Below, piece after piece: positions 17,593 to 27,032 of a stretch of 64,000 nt of DNA. A program made the position numbers and the translations under genes. The stretch spans positions 62,001-126,000 of the forward strand of contig JAGOSY010000009.1 in NCBI GenBank assembly GCA_018062085.1, written 5' to 3'. The DNA is from a bacterium (lineage in GTDB: Bacteria > Cyanobacteriota > Vampirovibrionia > Obscuribacterales > Obscuribacteraceae). Below the pieces are notes generated by a model. It worked only from the letters and a program-made list of their open reading frames with translations, did no database searches and was not told the origin of the DNA. The stretch's first letter is position 1. Each line of letters opens with the position of its first letter.

Positions 17593-19131
17593 ATGTCGCG
17601 AAAAAACCAAGCAGGAAACATACATTCTCCGATGAGCAAAAATTGGGAAAAGTTTTTCGAACAAGGCAACCAGGCCTTTGAGGCAGACAACCTTGAAGCG
17701 GCCGAGAGCTTTTTTAAAGCGGCATTAGCAGCAGCTGAAGAGAGCGGGAACGAGCTGGATACGGCCGTTTGCTCGGAACGCCTAGGTGAATTGTATTTTG
17801 AAGCGCAGGGCTACAGAGAAGCAGAACCTTGCTTTAGGCGCACCCTTGAAATTCGGGACAGGTTGCTAAAGCCTCATGACGACCTTATCGTTGCGGCCTT
17901 GAATAACTTATCGGCCCTCTACTTCTTTGAAGGCAATCACGAAAAGGCAGAAGAGCCATGCAAGCGCCTGACCGAGATTTACGAACAAGTTCTGGGCTCA
18001 GACAACCCTGAAGTAGCGACCTCAATTAACAATTTAGCCTTGATCTATTCAGCCCAAGGCAAGAACCGCCAGGCTGAAGAGCTATTTAAACGGGCCTTGA
18101 GCGTCAAAGAAACAGCTCTCGGTCGCGCCCATCCAGAGGTTGGCGACATCCTTCACAACCTGGCCAATGTTTATTTGACACTCGAGCGCTACGAAGAAGC
18201 AGAACCTCTGTTAACTGAGGCACTGATAATTCTCTCCGACACCATTGGAGACGACCACGTTGACCTCGTTCCAGTTTTGGTTAACCTGGCAGCTGTATCG
18301 CAAGCCAACGGCCACCACAAAAATTCAAGCGCCCATCTCGAAAAACTCTTGAGTCTAAAAGAAATTACCCTCGGGCCAAATCACCCAGAAGTAGTTGCCT
18401 GCATCACGAATTTGGCAGGCTCATACATTTACGAAGGTCGTTTTCCCGAAGCCGAAAGGCTCTACAAACGCGCTCTCAGTATTCGCGAAAGAGCTCTGGG
18501 CAGACAGAGCCCAGAAGTGGCCGAAATCTTAGCCAGCATAGCCTTTGTGCATCAATCAGACAACAAATACCTGTTGGCCGAAACCCTCTATAAAGAAGCA
18601 TTGACCATCAGCGAGACAACTCGTGGGCCAGAAAGCCCAGAGGCTGAGGCTAGACTGTGGGATCTGGCCTGCCTTTACCACAATCACAATCGCTATCAAA
18701 AGGCTGAACCGTACTGGAAGAAGCTAGTGGATCTGCGCGAGCGCAAGTTAGGCATGACCCACCCCGACACCCAGGCTTGCATCGATAGTTTGATTATCTG
18801 CTACCTGCAGCTGACTAAATATAAAGAAGCAGAGCAGCTATTGAAGCAGCTAACAGAACTGCGCGAAATGAACCTTGGCCTTGAGCATCCAGACGTTGCC
18901 GCCTGCTTGCACTACCTGGCTGAAATCATGCGCGCCGACGGTCGCTATGAACTAGCAGAAAAGAATTACAAACGCGCCATTGATATTCGCACAAAGTGCC
19001 TAGGACCAAGTCATCCTGATGTTGCTCACTCCCTTGATGGTTATGCCAATCTGTTGGCTGCCACTTATCGAGAAGCAGAAGCAGAACACATGAGAACCTG
19101 TGCTCAAGCGATTCTCAAGGCAAGCGTTTAG
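17593..19131 (+). CDS. Kinesin-light-chain-type TPR protein
   Basis: 512 residues, almost entirely 42-residue tetratricopeptide repeats (about ten). Recurring motifs are ALNNLSALYFFEGN, EVATSINNLALIYSAQGK and AERLYKRALSIRERALG, with conserved His-Pro-Glu-Val between repeats. These scaffolds bind other proteins; no enzyme domain is present. No signal peptide, so cytoplasmic. It lies 7 nt upstream of the adaptor gene of a metal pump, suggesting one transcript. A similar TPR gene sits inside a second RND operon at 41417-42202. Confidence 0.88.
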   Translation: MSRKNQAGNIHSPMSKNWEKFFEQGNQAFEADNLEAAESFFKAALAAAEESGNELDTAVCSERLGELYFEAQGYREAEPCFRRTLEIRDRLLKPHDDLIVAALNNLSALYFFEGNHEKAEEPCKRLTEIYEQVLGSDNPEVATSINNLALIYSAQGKNRQAEELFKRALSVKETALGRAHPEVGDILHNLANVYLTLERYEEAEPLLTEALIILSDTIGDDHVDLVPVLVNLAAVSQANGHHKNSSAHLEKLLSLKEITLGPNHPEVVACITNLAGSYIYEGRFPEAERLYKRALSIRERALGRQSPEVAEILASIAFVHQSDNKYLLAETLYKEALTISETTRGPESPEAEARLWDLACLYHNHNRYQKAEPYWKKLVDLRERKLGMTHPDTQACIDSLIICYLQLTKYKEAEQLLKQLTELREMNLGLEHPDVAACLHYLAEIMRADGRYELAEKNYKRAIDIRTKCLGPSHPDVAHSLDGYANLLAATYREAEAEHMRTCAQAILKASV

Positions 19132-19138
19132 TTTAATT

Positions 19139-20473
19139 ATGATTGGTCAAAGCAAATCAGCAAGTGCGCAGGCTTCTCAAAAAAGTTTCGCCTCTGTTTT
19201 GATTGGTCTTACACCCTTTATTATCAGTGCCTGTAATCAAACATCACCAGAATCGAGTGTCAACAGCTCAACAGGCAAAACGCCGATACCGGCAACTGGA
19301 ACTGGACCGATAGTTAACGCCAATAGCAGCTCTGCTGATGTTGGCGCAATTCGACCGGAAGACATAATTGCAGTCAGCCCCGAGGCAATAAACACTGCTG
19401 GAATTAAAAGTCAGCCGATAAGAGAAATGAGCTATGAGAGTGACATCAAAACCACTGGCGAATTAAAAGCAGATGAAAACAATGTCTTTCATATCAATTC
19501 AATGGTGGCTGGCCGCATAACTGTCGACAAAGTAAACCTCGGTGATTTCATTCGTCAAGGTCAAACTTTAGCAATCGTACAAAACAAAGAAGTAACTAAG
19601 CTGATTGGCGATTATATACACCAAAAACACTCAAATGAAATTCAAGCAGACCAACTGAGATCGCGGCTGGAACTTGCTAATAAAAATCTGGACCGCCTCA
19701 ATAAACTATCAGAAGAGGGAATTGCCCCTCTTAAAGATGTGCTTGCAGCCAAGAACCAGGTGGATCAACTGACAATAGAGCTGCGCGGCATCAAAGAACA
19801 TGATGTTCATTTGAACTCTGAAACAGATGCCATGCTCTCTACCTACGGCAAGCATCTGGGCAATTACGAAAATCACAAGATTGAGAGCGAGAGCCCGCTA
19901 ACGGCACCACGGGCCGGGGTGGTAATCAAAAAAACAATTACACTAGGTGATGTCGTCAACACAGCCGAGCCACTATATGTAGTGGCCGACCTCTCTGATA
20001 TATGGCTCGACGTTACCATCTACGACAAAGATCTGGCCCAGGTCAAAATTGGCCAAAAAGTCACCTTTATTAGCGATAGCCTCGCAGGCCGTAAATTTGA
20101 CGGCAAGATCAGCTACATTCAGCCCTTAGCTGGTGATGCTAGCCGAACATTTCTTGCCCGGGCAGTTCTGCCGAACCGGCAATTGGTTCTCAAGCCAGGA
20201 ATGTTTGGCACAGCCATCATACATACACAGCGAAAAGAATATTTGCCCTACGTAGCAGACAACTCAGTGCAACGCTACGGCAAAGACATTTTCGTCTTCG
20301 AGGATCTGGGCGCTGGCAAATACGCTAAGCGTCCAATCGAATTGGGCGAAAGATTGCTTGATGGCTACTTGGTCAAATCAGGCATAAAGAGCGGTGCCCT
20401 AATAGTAAACAGTGGTAGCTTGACGCTCAAAGCAGAATTTCTAAAGCGCCTAACTGGCGCCCACGAAGACTAA
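19139..20473 (+). CDS. czcB: RND efflux periplasmic adaptor lipoprotein (CzcB/CusB type)
   Basis: 444 residues. It bridges the inner-membrane pump to an outer-membrane channel. The N terminus has a hydrophobic segment ending in IISAC, a lipobox, so it is probably a lipoprotein. The HlyD-family halves of the lipoyl domain (VAGRITVDKVNLGDFIRQGQTLAIV and LTAPRAGVVIKKTITLGDVV) flank a helical hairpin (about 145-235). The beta-barrel and membrane-proximal domains follow. I chose the ATG at 19139 because it follows the TPR stop codon; a GTG at 19100 lies inside the upstream gene. The pump gene begins 14 nt downstream. Confidence 0.88.
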   Translation: MIGQSKSASAQASQKSFASVLIGLTPFIISACNQTSPESSVNSSTGKTPIPATGTGPIVNANSSSADVGAIRPEDIIAVSPEAINTAGIKSQPIREMSYESDIKTTGELKADENNVFHINSMVAGRITVDKVNLGDFIRQGQTLAIVQNKEVTKLIGDYIHQKHSNEIQADQLRSRLELANKNLDRLNKLSEEGIAPLKDVLAAKNQVDQLTIELRGIKEHDVHLNSETDAMLSTYGKHLGNYENHKIESESPLTAPRAGVVIKKTITLGDVVNTAEPLYVVADLSDIWLDVTIYDKDLAQVKIGQKVTFISDSLAGRKFDGKISYIQPLAGDASRTFLARAVLPNRQLVLKPGMFGTAIIHTQRKEYLPYVADNSVQRYGKDIFVFEDLGAGKYAKRPIELGERLLDGYLVKSGIKSGALIVNSGSLTLKAEFLKRLTGAHED

Positions 20474-20487
20474 GGGGTTAGGGGAGA

Positions 20488-23400
20488 ATGGAAAATTTCC
20501 TCGCCGGCATGATTCGTCAAAAGCTGCTGGTGCTCACCCTATTTTTTGCAGTAAGTATTGCCGGTATATTTTCGCTTCTCAACTTACCAATTGACGCCTT
20601 TCCTGACCTCGCCAACAATCAAGTACAAATCATCACCGAATCTCCGGGGCTCGGACCAGTAGAAGTAGAACAGCTGGTCACTATTCCCCTTGAATCAGTT
20701 ATGAACGGCCTGCCAAACGTCGAAGAAACCCGTTCAATTTCGAAGTATGGCCTTTCAGTAGTGTCTGTTATTTTCAAAGACAAGGTAGACACTTACTTTG
20801 CTAGGCAGCTTGTTTTAGAGCGCCTTCAAAGTGCACGCTCGCGACTACCGGCTAATATAAACCCGCAGCTTGGCCCAATTTCAACAGCCATGGGCGAAAT
20901 CTATCAATATGTGCTCCGCGGTCGGGGATATTCGGCTACTGAATTAAAAACTATTCAAGACTGGGATATTAAGTATCAACTTCGCACCGTCCCTGGTGTA
21001 GCCGAAGTTAATACCTGGGGCGGTCTCACTGATGAGTATGAAGTAGAGGTGCTACCTACCACGCTGCAACAGTATGGTCTTTCAATGAAAGACGTATTTG
21101 CCGCCATTCAAAAGAACAACGATAACTTTGGCGCTGGTATCATCAATCATGAATCGGAACAGTTTATTGTGCGCGGCTTGGGTCGTGCCAATTCGCTTAC
21201 AGACATCGAAAACATCATAGTACGCACAGTCAATGGCGTACCAATAACAATAAAAAATATTGGCAAGGTCTATCATGGCAGCGCCTTGCGCCAAGGTGCC
21301 GCCACCAGGAACGGCCAGGGTGAGGTGGTGCTTGGCTTGGTAATGATGCTCAAGGGCGAAAATAGCCAGGCTGTGATTGAAAGAGTGAAGGAGAAATTGA
21401 AAGAGATTTCTCATTCATTGCCAGAAGGCATGACTATTGAACCATTCTATGATCAGTCTGGTCTGGTTGGCGAAACCATTGAAACAGTAAAAGATAACTT
21501 AGTCAAAGGTGGTGCACTAGTTCTAATCGTATTGCTGCTGACCGTCGATAGCCTACCAGCAGCACTAATTTGCGCATCGGCCATTCCGCTGTCAATGATG
21601 TTCTCTTTCATTGGCATGAGAATGCTTGGCGTCACAGCCAATATTATGAGCTTAGGAGCCGTCGACTTTGGCATGATTGTTGATGGCTCAATTGTCATGG
21701 TCGAGAATGCTCTGCGCAATTTGAGCGAAGCTCAAGAAGAAGCAAGACTCAACCCCGAGGCAGAGAGACTCAGCACCCAAGCAATTATAGAAGCCTCGGC
21801 CAAAGAAGTCTTCAGGCCTATTCTATTTGGCATTGCCATCATCACAGTAGTCTATATGCCAATTCTTGGCCTAGAAGGCATGGAATACAAGCTCTTTTCA
21901 CCAATGGTGGTGACAGTATCATCAGCACTTTTAGGTTCACTTTTTGTCTCGCTACTTCTAGTACCAGTGTTAGCAGTATTGATTATCAAAAAAGCACCAA
22001 AGGAAAAAGACAACCCACTAATAAAGTTTCTCTACAAGCCCTACGCCCTAGCCTTTGGTGTGGCCATGCAGCACAAACTGGCCACCTTAGGTGCGGCAAT
22101 CGCTATCTTTCTTACCTCGCTATTACTACTACCATTTCTTGGCACCGAATTTGTACCACGACTGGACGAAGGCGATATTCTCGTCGAAATCAAAAATATT
22201 CCGAGCATCTCCTTGCCTTCAGCCTTGAAGATTTCTACTGAAGTAGAAACTCTAATTCAATCGATGCCAGAAGTAAAAACAGTGGTTTCAAGAACGGGCC
22301 GACCAGATCTCGCCACCGACCCCATGGGTGTCTACGGCACGGACTGCTTTGTCATGCTGAAAGAGCGTTCTCTCTGGCCGCAAGGGGTAACCAAAGACTC
22401 TTTGACACAACAGATGCGTGAGCTTCTCACGAAGAACATAGCTGGAGCCCAGTTCAACTTCACCCAGCCCATCGCCATGCGTGTAGATGAGTTAGTATCT
22501 GGTGTTAGAGCCGACATCGCAGTAAAAATATTTGGCGAAGATATGGACTATCTGCAAAGCAAGGCCAAAGAAATCGAAAAAATCATTGCCACTATTCCTG
22601 GTGCCGCCGACTTACAAGTAGAGAAGCTACAGGGCGCAGAACAACTTCTCATTATTCCAGACCGGGTGCGCATGGCCCGCTATGGCGTCGACATGGATGA
22701 TATTAAGACTTTGGCTGAGACAGCCATCATTGGCACATCAGTGTCGCAGATTTTAGACGGTCGCAAACGCTTTGATCTAAGAGTGCGCCTGCCCCAGGGT
22801 ATTAACATGGAGCCAGATAGCGTCGCCGATCTGCTTGTCGAAACCGGCTCAGGTAAACACATACCGCTTTCACAGGTAGCCCAAGTAAAACTTGAATCGG
22901 GCCTAGAGACAGTAAACCGCCAACAAGGCTCTCGTCGCATTGTCGTGCAGTGCAATGTGCGTGGGCGAGATATCGGCAGCTTTGTCAAAGAGTGTCAGTT
23001 GAAAATCAAATCGGTAAAACTTGAGCAAGGTTCACATCTGACCTGGGCTGGCCAATTCGAAAACCAAGAGAGAGCCATGAACAAATTTGCCATTCTGGTG
23101 CCACTGTCTATCACCATCATATTTATCTTACTAACCATGACATTCGGTAAGGTCAAACACGCGCTAGTGGTTCTGCTCAACGTACCTTTCGCCTTAATCG
23201 GTGGCGTCATTGCCCTTTACTTGCGGCACCTCTATTTGAGTGTTCCAGCAGCGATTGGTTTCATCGCCTTATTTGGTGTGGCGGTGCTCAATGGTGTTGT
23301 TCTAATATCGTATATCAACCGCTTAGTAGACAAAGGGCGCCCAGTCGAAGAAGCAGTGCGAGAAGGAGTCAAGGCCCGTTTTAGACCGGTAATTATGACC

Positions 23401-23580
23401 GCACTGGTAGCAGCCCTCGGATTTCTGCCCATGTCCCTTTCTAACGGGTCTGGAGCCGAAGTACAAAGGCCGCTAGCAACGGTTGTAATTGGTGGACTAG
23501 TCAGTTCGACTTTGTTGACACTGCTAGTCTTGCCTGTAATCTACTGTCTAGTCTGTCGCAGCAGAAAAGAAAACAAATAG
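20488..23580 (+). CDS. czcA: Heavy-metal efflux RND pump (CzcA/CusA family)
   Basis: 1030 residues, the normal length. It is a proton-driven inner-membrane trimer exporting metal cations through the periplasm. Twelve membrane segments are expected in the RND pattern: one at the N terminus, a block around 335-530 and a block near the C terminus. The segment VDFGMIVDGSIVMVEN in the fourth helix has the acidic Asp-Asp-Glu set typical of divalent-metal HME-RND pumps. The ribosome site TTAGGGGAGA precedes the ATG. No TolC-type gene is adjacent, so an outer-membrane partner must come from elsewhere. This unit is outside the island proposed at 32.5-62 kb. Confidence 0.93.
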   Translation: MENFLAGMIRQKLLVLTLFFAVSIAGIFSLLNLPIDAFPDLANNQVQIITESPGLGPVEVEQLVTIPLESVMNGLPNVEETRSISKYGLSVVSVIFKDKVDTYFARQLVLERLQSARSRLPANINPQLGPISTAMGEIYQYVLRGRGYSATELKTIQDWDIKYQLRTVPGVAEVNTWGGLTDEYEVEVLPTTLQQYGLSMKDVFAAIQKNNDNFGAGIINHESEQFIVRGLGRANSLTDIENIIVRTVNGVPITIKNIGKVYHGSALRQGAATRNGQGEVVLGLVMMLKGENSQAVIERVKEKLKEISHSLPEGMTIEPFYDQSGLVGETIETVKDNLVKGGALVLIVLLLTVDSLPAALICASAIPLSMMFSFIGMRMLGVTANIMSLGAVDFGMIVDGSIVMVENALRNLSEAQEEARLNPEAERLSTQAIIEASAKEVFRPILFGIAIITVVYMPILGLEGMEYKLFSPMVVTVSSALLGSLFVSLLLVPVLAVLIIKKAPKEKDNPLIKFLYKPYALAFGVAMQHKLATLGAAIAIFLTSLLLLPFLGTEFVPRLDEGDILVEIKNIPSISLPSALKISTEVETLIQSMPEVKTVVSRTGRPDLATDPMGVYGTDCFVMLKERSLWPQGVTKDSLTQQMRELLTKNIAGAQFNFTQPIAMRVDELVSGVRADIAVKIFGEDMDYLQSKAKEIEKIIATIPGAADLQVEKLQGAEQLLIIPDRVRMARYGVDMDDIKTLAETAIIGTSVSQILDGRKRFDLRVRLPQGINMEPDSVADLLVETGSGKHIPLSQVAQVKLESGLETVNRQQGSRRIVVQCNVRGRDIGSFVKECQLKIKSVKLEQGSHLTWAGQFENQERAMNKFAILVPLSITIIFILLTMTFGKVKHALVVLLNVPFALIGGVIALYLRHLYLSVPAAIGFIALFGVAVLNGVVLISYINRLVDKGRPVEEAVREGVKARFRPVIMTALVAALGFLPMSLSNGSGAEVQRPLATVVIGGLVSSTLLTLLVLPVIYCLVCRSRKENK

Positions 23581-23588
23581 CTAAAGGC

Positions 23589-24497
23589 ATGAAGACAGCG
23601 CTTTCAGTGAATCACAAAACAGGGCGACCAGCAATGACAAGATTAGCCAGCACGGCTGCCGCACTGACGCTCTCAGTCTTGCTCGCCAATACCTGGCTTT
23701 ATTGCTCGGCGACCCCAGCTTTCAAAAACTGGGGCAAAATCAATCTCTATCTACCCAACGATGCCACTAGTGAAGAAAAAAGAATCGCGACAGTGGCGGC
23801 ACAAGGAAATCCGACAGAAGCACTGGCGCTGACAGACAAAGCCATCAAAAGCGAAAAAGACATAGCCCGCCTGCTGCTTATTAGAATTCAACTTTGCGAA
23901 ATACTTTTGCAAGAAGAAAAAGTACCTGAAGACTTTCGCCATTTGCTCAATCTACCTATCGGCGAAGACGCTCTAGTTAACGCTATCGACTTGGCAGATC
24001 GCCTAGATGAGATCGAAAGCGGCATTAAATTGGGAGATCGCTATCTCAAGGAATTTGGCACGCATATTCCCCAGGCTATTCTCTTAACGGCACGCATGAA
24101 CAGCAAACTAAAACGCTACAGCAGAGCGGAACAATTGCTTTTGCTAATCATCAACGTCCCGGTCATGCGCAACTTCACTTACCCAGAACTAGCGAGAGCT
24201 TACGTCTGCTGGAATAAGCCAGAGAAACTAATTGCCCTAACTACAACAGGCCTGAACAATCCAAAATGGTTCACACAAAAAACCAGAATCACCATTTTAA
24301 CGATGAGAGCCAATGCCTACCGCGAAACTGGCAAATTCAAAGAGTCTTTAGGTGACTACAACCAATTAATAGCTCAAGCACCGAACTTGCCTGAGATTTA
24401 CAACTTACGGGCAAAGACACTGACTGCTCTAAGGCAGAACAAGCTCGCGGCCGAAGACCGACTGAAGCAAAAGCAGCTAGACGCACTGGATAAATAG
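23589..24497 (+). CDS. Signal-anchored TPR-like protein
   Basis: 302 residues. An N-terminal hydrophobic stretch (ALTLSVLLANTWLYCS, about 22-40) acts as a signal peptide or anchor. The rest is helical with degenerate TPR units (SRAEQLLLLIINVPV, FKESLGDYNQLIAQAPNLPEIYNLRAKTL split over repeats). It starts 8 nt after the pump gene, hence the same operon. A periplasmic protein-binding role is inferred. The start could be the internal ATG 45 nt downstream (MTRLASTAAALT). Confidence 0.7.
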   Translation: MKTALSVNHKTGRPAMTRLASTAAALTLSVLLANTWLYCSATPAFKNWGKINLYLPNDATSEEKRIATVAAQGNPTEALALTDKAIKSEKDIARLLLIRIQLCEILLQEEKVPEDFRHLLNLPIGEDALVNAIDLADRLDEIESGIKLGDRYLKEFGTHIPQAILLTARMNSKLKRYSRAEQLLLLIINVPVMRNFTYPELARAYVCWNKPEKLIALTTTGLNNPKWFTQKTRITILTMRANAYRETGKFKESLGDYNQLIAQAPNLPEIYNLRAKTLTALRQNKLAAEDRLKQKQLDALDK

Positions 24498-24626
24498 ATC
24501 GAAAGCAAATCTCTCTTGCGCCTCTAGTAAATCTATCCTTTTCCCCATATAAGCTGACGCGCTTCGATGTTACTGTCGACTGAATTGTCAAGCGAGAAAC
24601 GCTAACTAAATGCACATGAGGTGTTC

Positions 24627-25838
24627 ATGGATAGATACCCCGTGGTTATTTTGGACCGCCCCATTCGGATATTTGACTTCAAGCCGATTCCTCTCCTCTG
24701 CCTGATTGCAGCAAGCTTAGTAGCGCTCAAACTCTCTTCATTCATCGACCCCCACTTCTACGTAGGCAATATTCCGGCCAATGTTTTCACCTTTATCTGT
24801 GCATTTTCACTGATTGCCGGCCATATCAAAGCACTAGAGCTGAAGCCAATCAAATGGTGGCTGAAGCGGCTCAAATATGTAAGAGAACCGCTGCCACTCT
24901 TTCTGCCAGAAAGCGAACTTTCATCAACACTGGTAGGCAACGGCTCAAATTGCTCGTGTCTGAAAATCAGCAATCAAGATTTGGCCAACCTAGATGATAT
25001 ACAACGCCTCAAAGTAGCCGATTTAATTGTCGACTTTGCCAATGACCAAGTTGGCAGTCTGCAAATCTACTCACCGCCAAGCTGGGCTCAAAGCAACCCA
25101 GAGCAGCGTGACTTTTATTTGATTACCAAAGAGAACTCGCGTTTAAGCAAACTGGCCAACCGCATTGGCAAGTATGGTCTTGGTGTGGAAGCGACCCCAA
25201 CTATTGATGTGCGCAGAATGCTCTACGCTCAGCTCAGCCCCTCTCACTTAGAACCAGACCTACACGCAACCAATTCTATAAACAGCGGTAGTGACCTGCT
25301 CTCACTCTGTGTCGCCGGATTTGAGCACAAACCGCGCTATGTACTAATAGACGGGAAATATGTTTCAACCATTCACCTGACCAGCTTACCTCTCGAAGTC
25401 AATTTCGGCTTGCTAGATAAGCTACTAGACAGCGACTGCGATCTATCGTTTTCTATGTACCTACGGCCCTGCAACATGCCAGCCTTAAAGAGACAAGCGC
25501 GTTTTCGCCTTAACTGCGAACTGAGCACGGCCGAAAGATATAAAGAACTGAAAACGCCAGCAAATCACTTAGCGCACTTCAGAGCCTTTTGCGAGAGCGA
25601 AATGGCAGCCACTGGCATCGGCATCTCTGCCACTATTTACGCCGACAGTCTGAATGCTCTGGAATATCAAATGATGCGAGCACAAAAAGCAGTGCATCGC
25701 ATGGGTGGAACAATCAATACCTCCTACGCCGAAGAGCTAGAGGCAATGATTTCGGGCCTGCCTATTTGTGAGGATATGGTGGCGGTTTCGCACACAATCA
25801 CCTCCCAGGCAGCAGCCAAGTTCATTCCGTTTCTATAA
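24627..25838 (+). CDS. VirB3/PrgI-like membrane hairpin fused to VirB4 N-terminal-like domain, no ATPase
   Basis: 403 residues. Residues 1-75 have the layout of VirB3/TrbD/PrgI subunits: RPIRIFDFKPIPLL, then two membrane helices and WWLKRLKYVREPLPLFLP. The rest (about 95-403) resembles the N-terminal domain of VirB4/TrbE: a half with FEHKPRYVLIDGKYVSTIHL, a helix SLNALEYQMMRAQKAVHRMG, and SGLPICEDMVAVSHTI followed by AAAKFIPF, which matches the LP...PF block just before the Walker ATPase. The gene stops there; no ATPase follows in any frame. No other type IV secretion gene is in the window. Assignment is by pattern and is tentative. The ATG at 24627 follows GAGGTG. Confidence 0.6.
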   Translation: MDRYPVVILDRPIRIFDFKPIPLLCLIAASLVALKLSSFIDPHFYVGNIPANVFTFICAFSLIAGHIKALELKPIKWWLKRLKYVREPLPLFLPESELSSTLVGNGSNCSCLKISNQDLANLDDIQRLKVADLIVDFANDQVGSLQIYSPPSWAQSNPEQRDFYLITKENSRLSKLANRIGKYGLGVEATPTIDVRRMLYAQLSPSHLEPDLHATNSINSGSDLLSLCVAGFEHKPRYVLIDGKYVSTIHLTSLPLEVNFGLLDKLLDSDCDLSFSMYLRPCNMPALKRQARFRLNCELSTAERYKELKTPANHLAHFRAFCESEMAATGIGISATIYADSLNALEYQMMRAQKAVHRMGGTINTSYAEELEAMISGLPICEDMVAVSHTITSQAAAKFIPFL

Positions 25839-25950
25839 AGAGAGCTTTACCATCATATACAGCAATCGAGCGACGGCGGTCTAAAGACTGCTCTAGTGCC
25901 ACGGCAATATAGAGCATGCAATAGAGCGACGGCAATAGCCGTAAATAGCC

Positions 25951-26005
25951 TTTGATAGGTTTCACACTCGTGTCACATTTGTGCCGCAAAGTGAAACCTA
26001 TCGAA
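25951..26005. repeat. Long hairpin in the gap after the VirB4-like gene
   Basis: GATAGGTTTCAC (25954-25965) and GTGAAACCTATC (25991-26002) are perfect 12-nt inverted repeats. With one wobble pair the stem extends to 15 bp (25951-25965 / 25991-26005), with a 25-nt loop. No T-tract follows, so it is not a classic terminator. The same 296-nt gap has two copies of GAGCGACGGC (25866 and 25924). Confidence 0.5.
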
Positions 26006-26134
26006 GCGCAACTAACTGCCCACCCCGCGAAGACAAGCGCTTCGAGAATCAACTTAGATATTAATGTCAACTTCAATATCTAAATCTAAATCAATTTCAA
26101 CACCAATCACCACCAATTTTAGAGGTACTGTCAA

Positions 26135-26845
26135 ATGGACGAAGGCTACTTCATCAACAGAGACGCAAGAATGGCCGCCCGCGAACTGCGCGAAGGAGAT
26201 GCCGCCGGTGCCGCCAGTCTACTGAGAGAAGACTGTCAACACATGAACCCCCGCGAGTTCGCCAGACTAATTCAAGAAACAACGCGCAACAGCGGCAACT
26301 GCACCCTAGCCGATTTGCAAATTGAAAGAGATGGTGATGTAGTAGTTCGCTCGCAAGACGGTAGGCGCTACAACGCCGGCTATCTGCCCCGCGAAGAAGC
26401 CTGCCGTTTCTTCCCACCACCACCAGTTGTAATTATTGATCGTCCTGAACATCGTCGGCCACCAGTTGTAATTATCGATCGTCCTGAGCATCACCGGCCG
26501 CCTGTTGTAGTCATGCCTAGACCAGATGTTCATTGCCCACCACCTGTGGTAGTTATGCCGAGACACGATGAACACAATAGACCGCCAGTAATAATTATCG
26601 ACCGCGACAGAGATAGAGGCTGGCAGCCAGATCCATCACGCTTCCCCGGCAGACCACAAGGCGGCTACGAGAGACGCTCAGAAGGACCTAGCGACACTAT
26701 GATTGGAGTCGTTGGAGGAGCCGTAATTGGTGGTGTCATCGGTGATGGCAAAGGCAAGAACGGTGCCCTCAAAGGAGCTGTAATCGGCGGCGTGGCTGGC
26801 GGAATTCTTGGCCATGTTTCAGATGAGATGAAAGAAAGACGCTAA
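26135..26845 (+). CDS. Glycine-zipper protein with PPVVIIDRPEH repeats
   Basis: 236 residues. The N-terminal 90 are soluble and helical. Residues about 95-155 contain five imperfect copies of Pro-Pro-Val-Val-(Ile/Val)-(Ile/Met)-(Asp/Pro)-Arg-(Pro/His). The C-terminal end (about 185-230) is a glycine-zipper hairpin (IGVVGGAVIGGVIGDG, GAVIGGVAGGILG) like the 17-kDa surface antigen/2TM glycine-zipper families, which insert in membranes. No signal peptide is evident. AGAGGTA lies 7 nt before the ATG. Role unknown. Confidence 0.75.
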   Translation: MDEGYFINRDARMAARELREGDAAGAASLLREDCQHMNPREFARLIQETTRNSGNCTLADLQIERDGDVVVRSQDGRRYNAGYLPREEACRFFPPPPVVIIDRPEHRRPPVVIIDRPEHHRPPVVVMPRPDVHCPPPVVVMPRHDEHNRPPVIIIDRDRDRGWQPDPSRFPGRPQGGYERRSEGPSDTMIGVVGGAVIGGVIGDGKGKNGALKGAVIGGVAGGILGHVSDEMKERR

Positions 26846-26915
26846 GTCGTTAAGAAGAAAAAGAACAAAGCAGAAAAAGAAAAAAACACAAAAAACTTCC
26901 CCCTGGTGTTGACGA

Positions 26916-26952
26916 AAAGAAAGAAGCGAGTGCTCGCTTCTTTCTTTTTTTT
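26916..26952 (+). terminator. Strong factor-independent terminator
   Basis: AAAGAAAGAAGCGAG (26916-26930) pairs with CTCGCTTCTTTCTTT (26933-26947), a 15-bp stem with a minimal loop running straight into a T-tract to 26952. It terminates the glycine-zipper gene. Confidence 0.85.
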
Positions 26953-26967
26953 GTGAATCAACGAAGC

Positions 26968-26990
26968 GAATGAATGAATGAATGAATGAA
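26968..26990 (+). repeat. GAAT tetranucleotide repeat (about 5.75 copies)
   Basis: GAAT is repeated without interruption from 26968 to 26990, in the 5' region of the small membrane protein gene that starts at 27033. Copy-number change here would alter promoter or leader spacing. Confidence 0.8.
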
Positions 26991-27032
26991 GTGACGAATA
27001 GCAATCGAACGTGCCTATGCGACAATAGACCT

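Noticed and set aside
25822..26076. 84-codon minus-strand ORF with a hydrophobic stretch
   Set aside because: It spans the hairpin region, has no ribosome site and overlaps the end of the VirB4-like gene.
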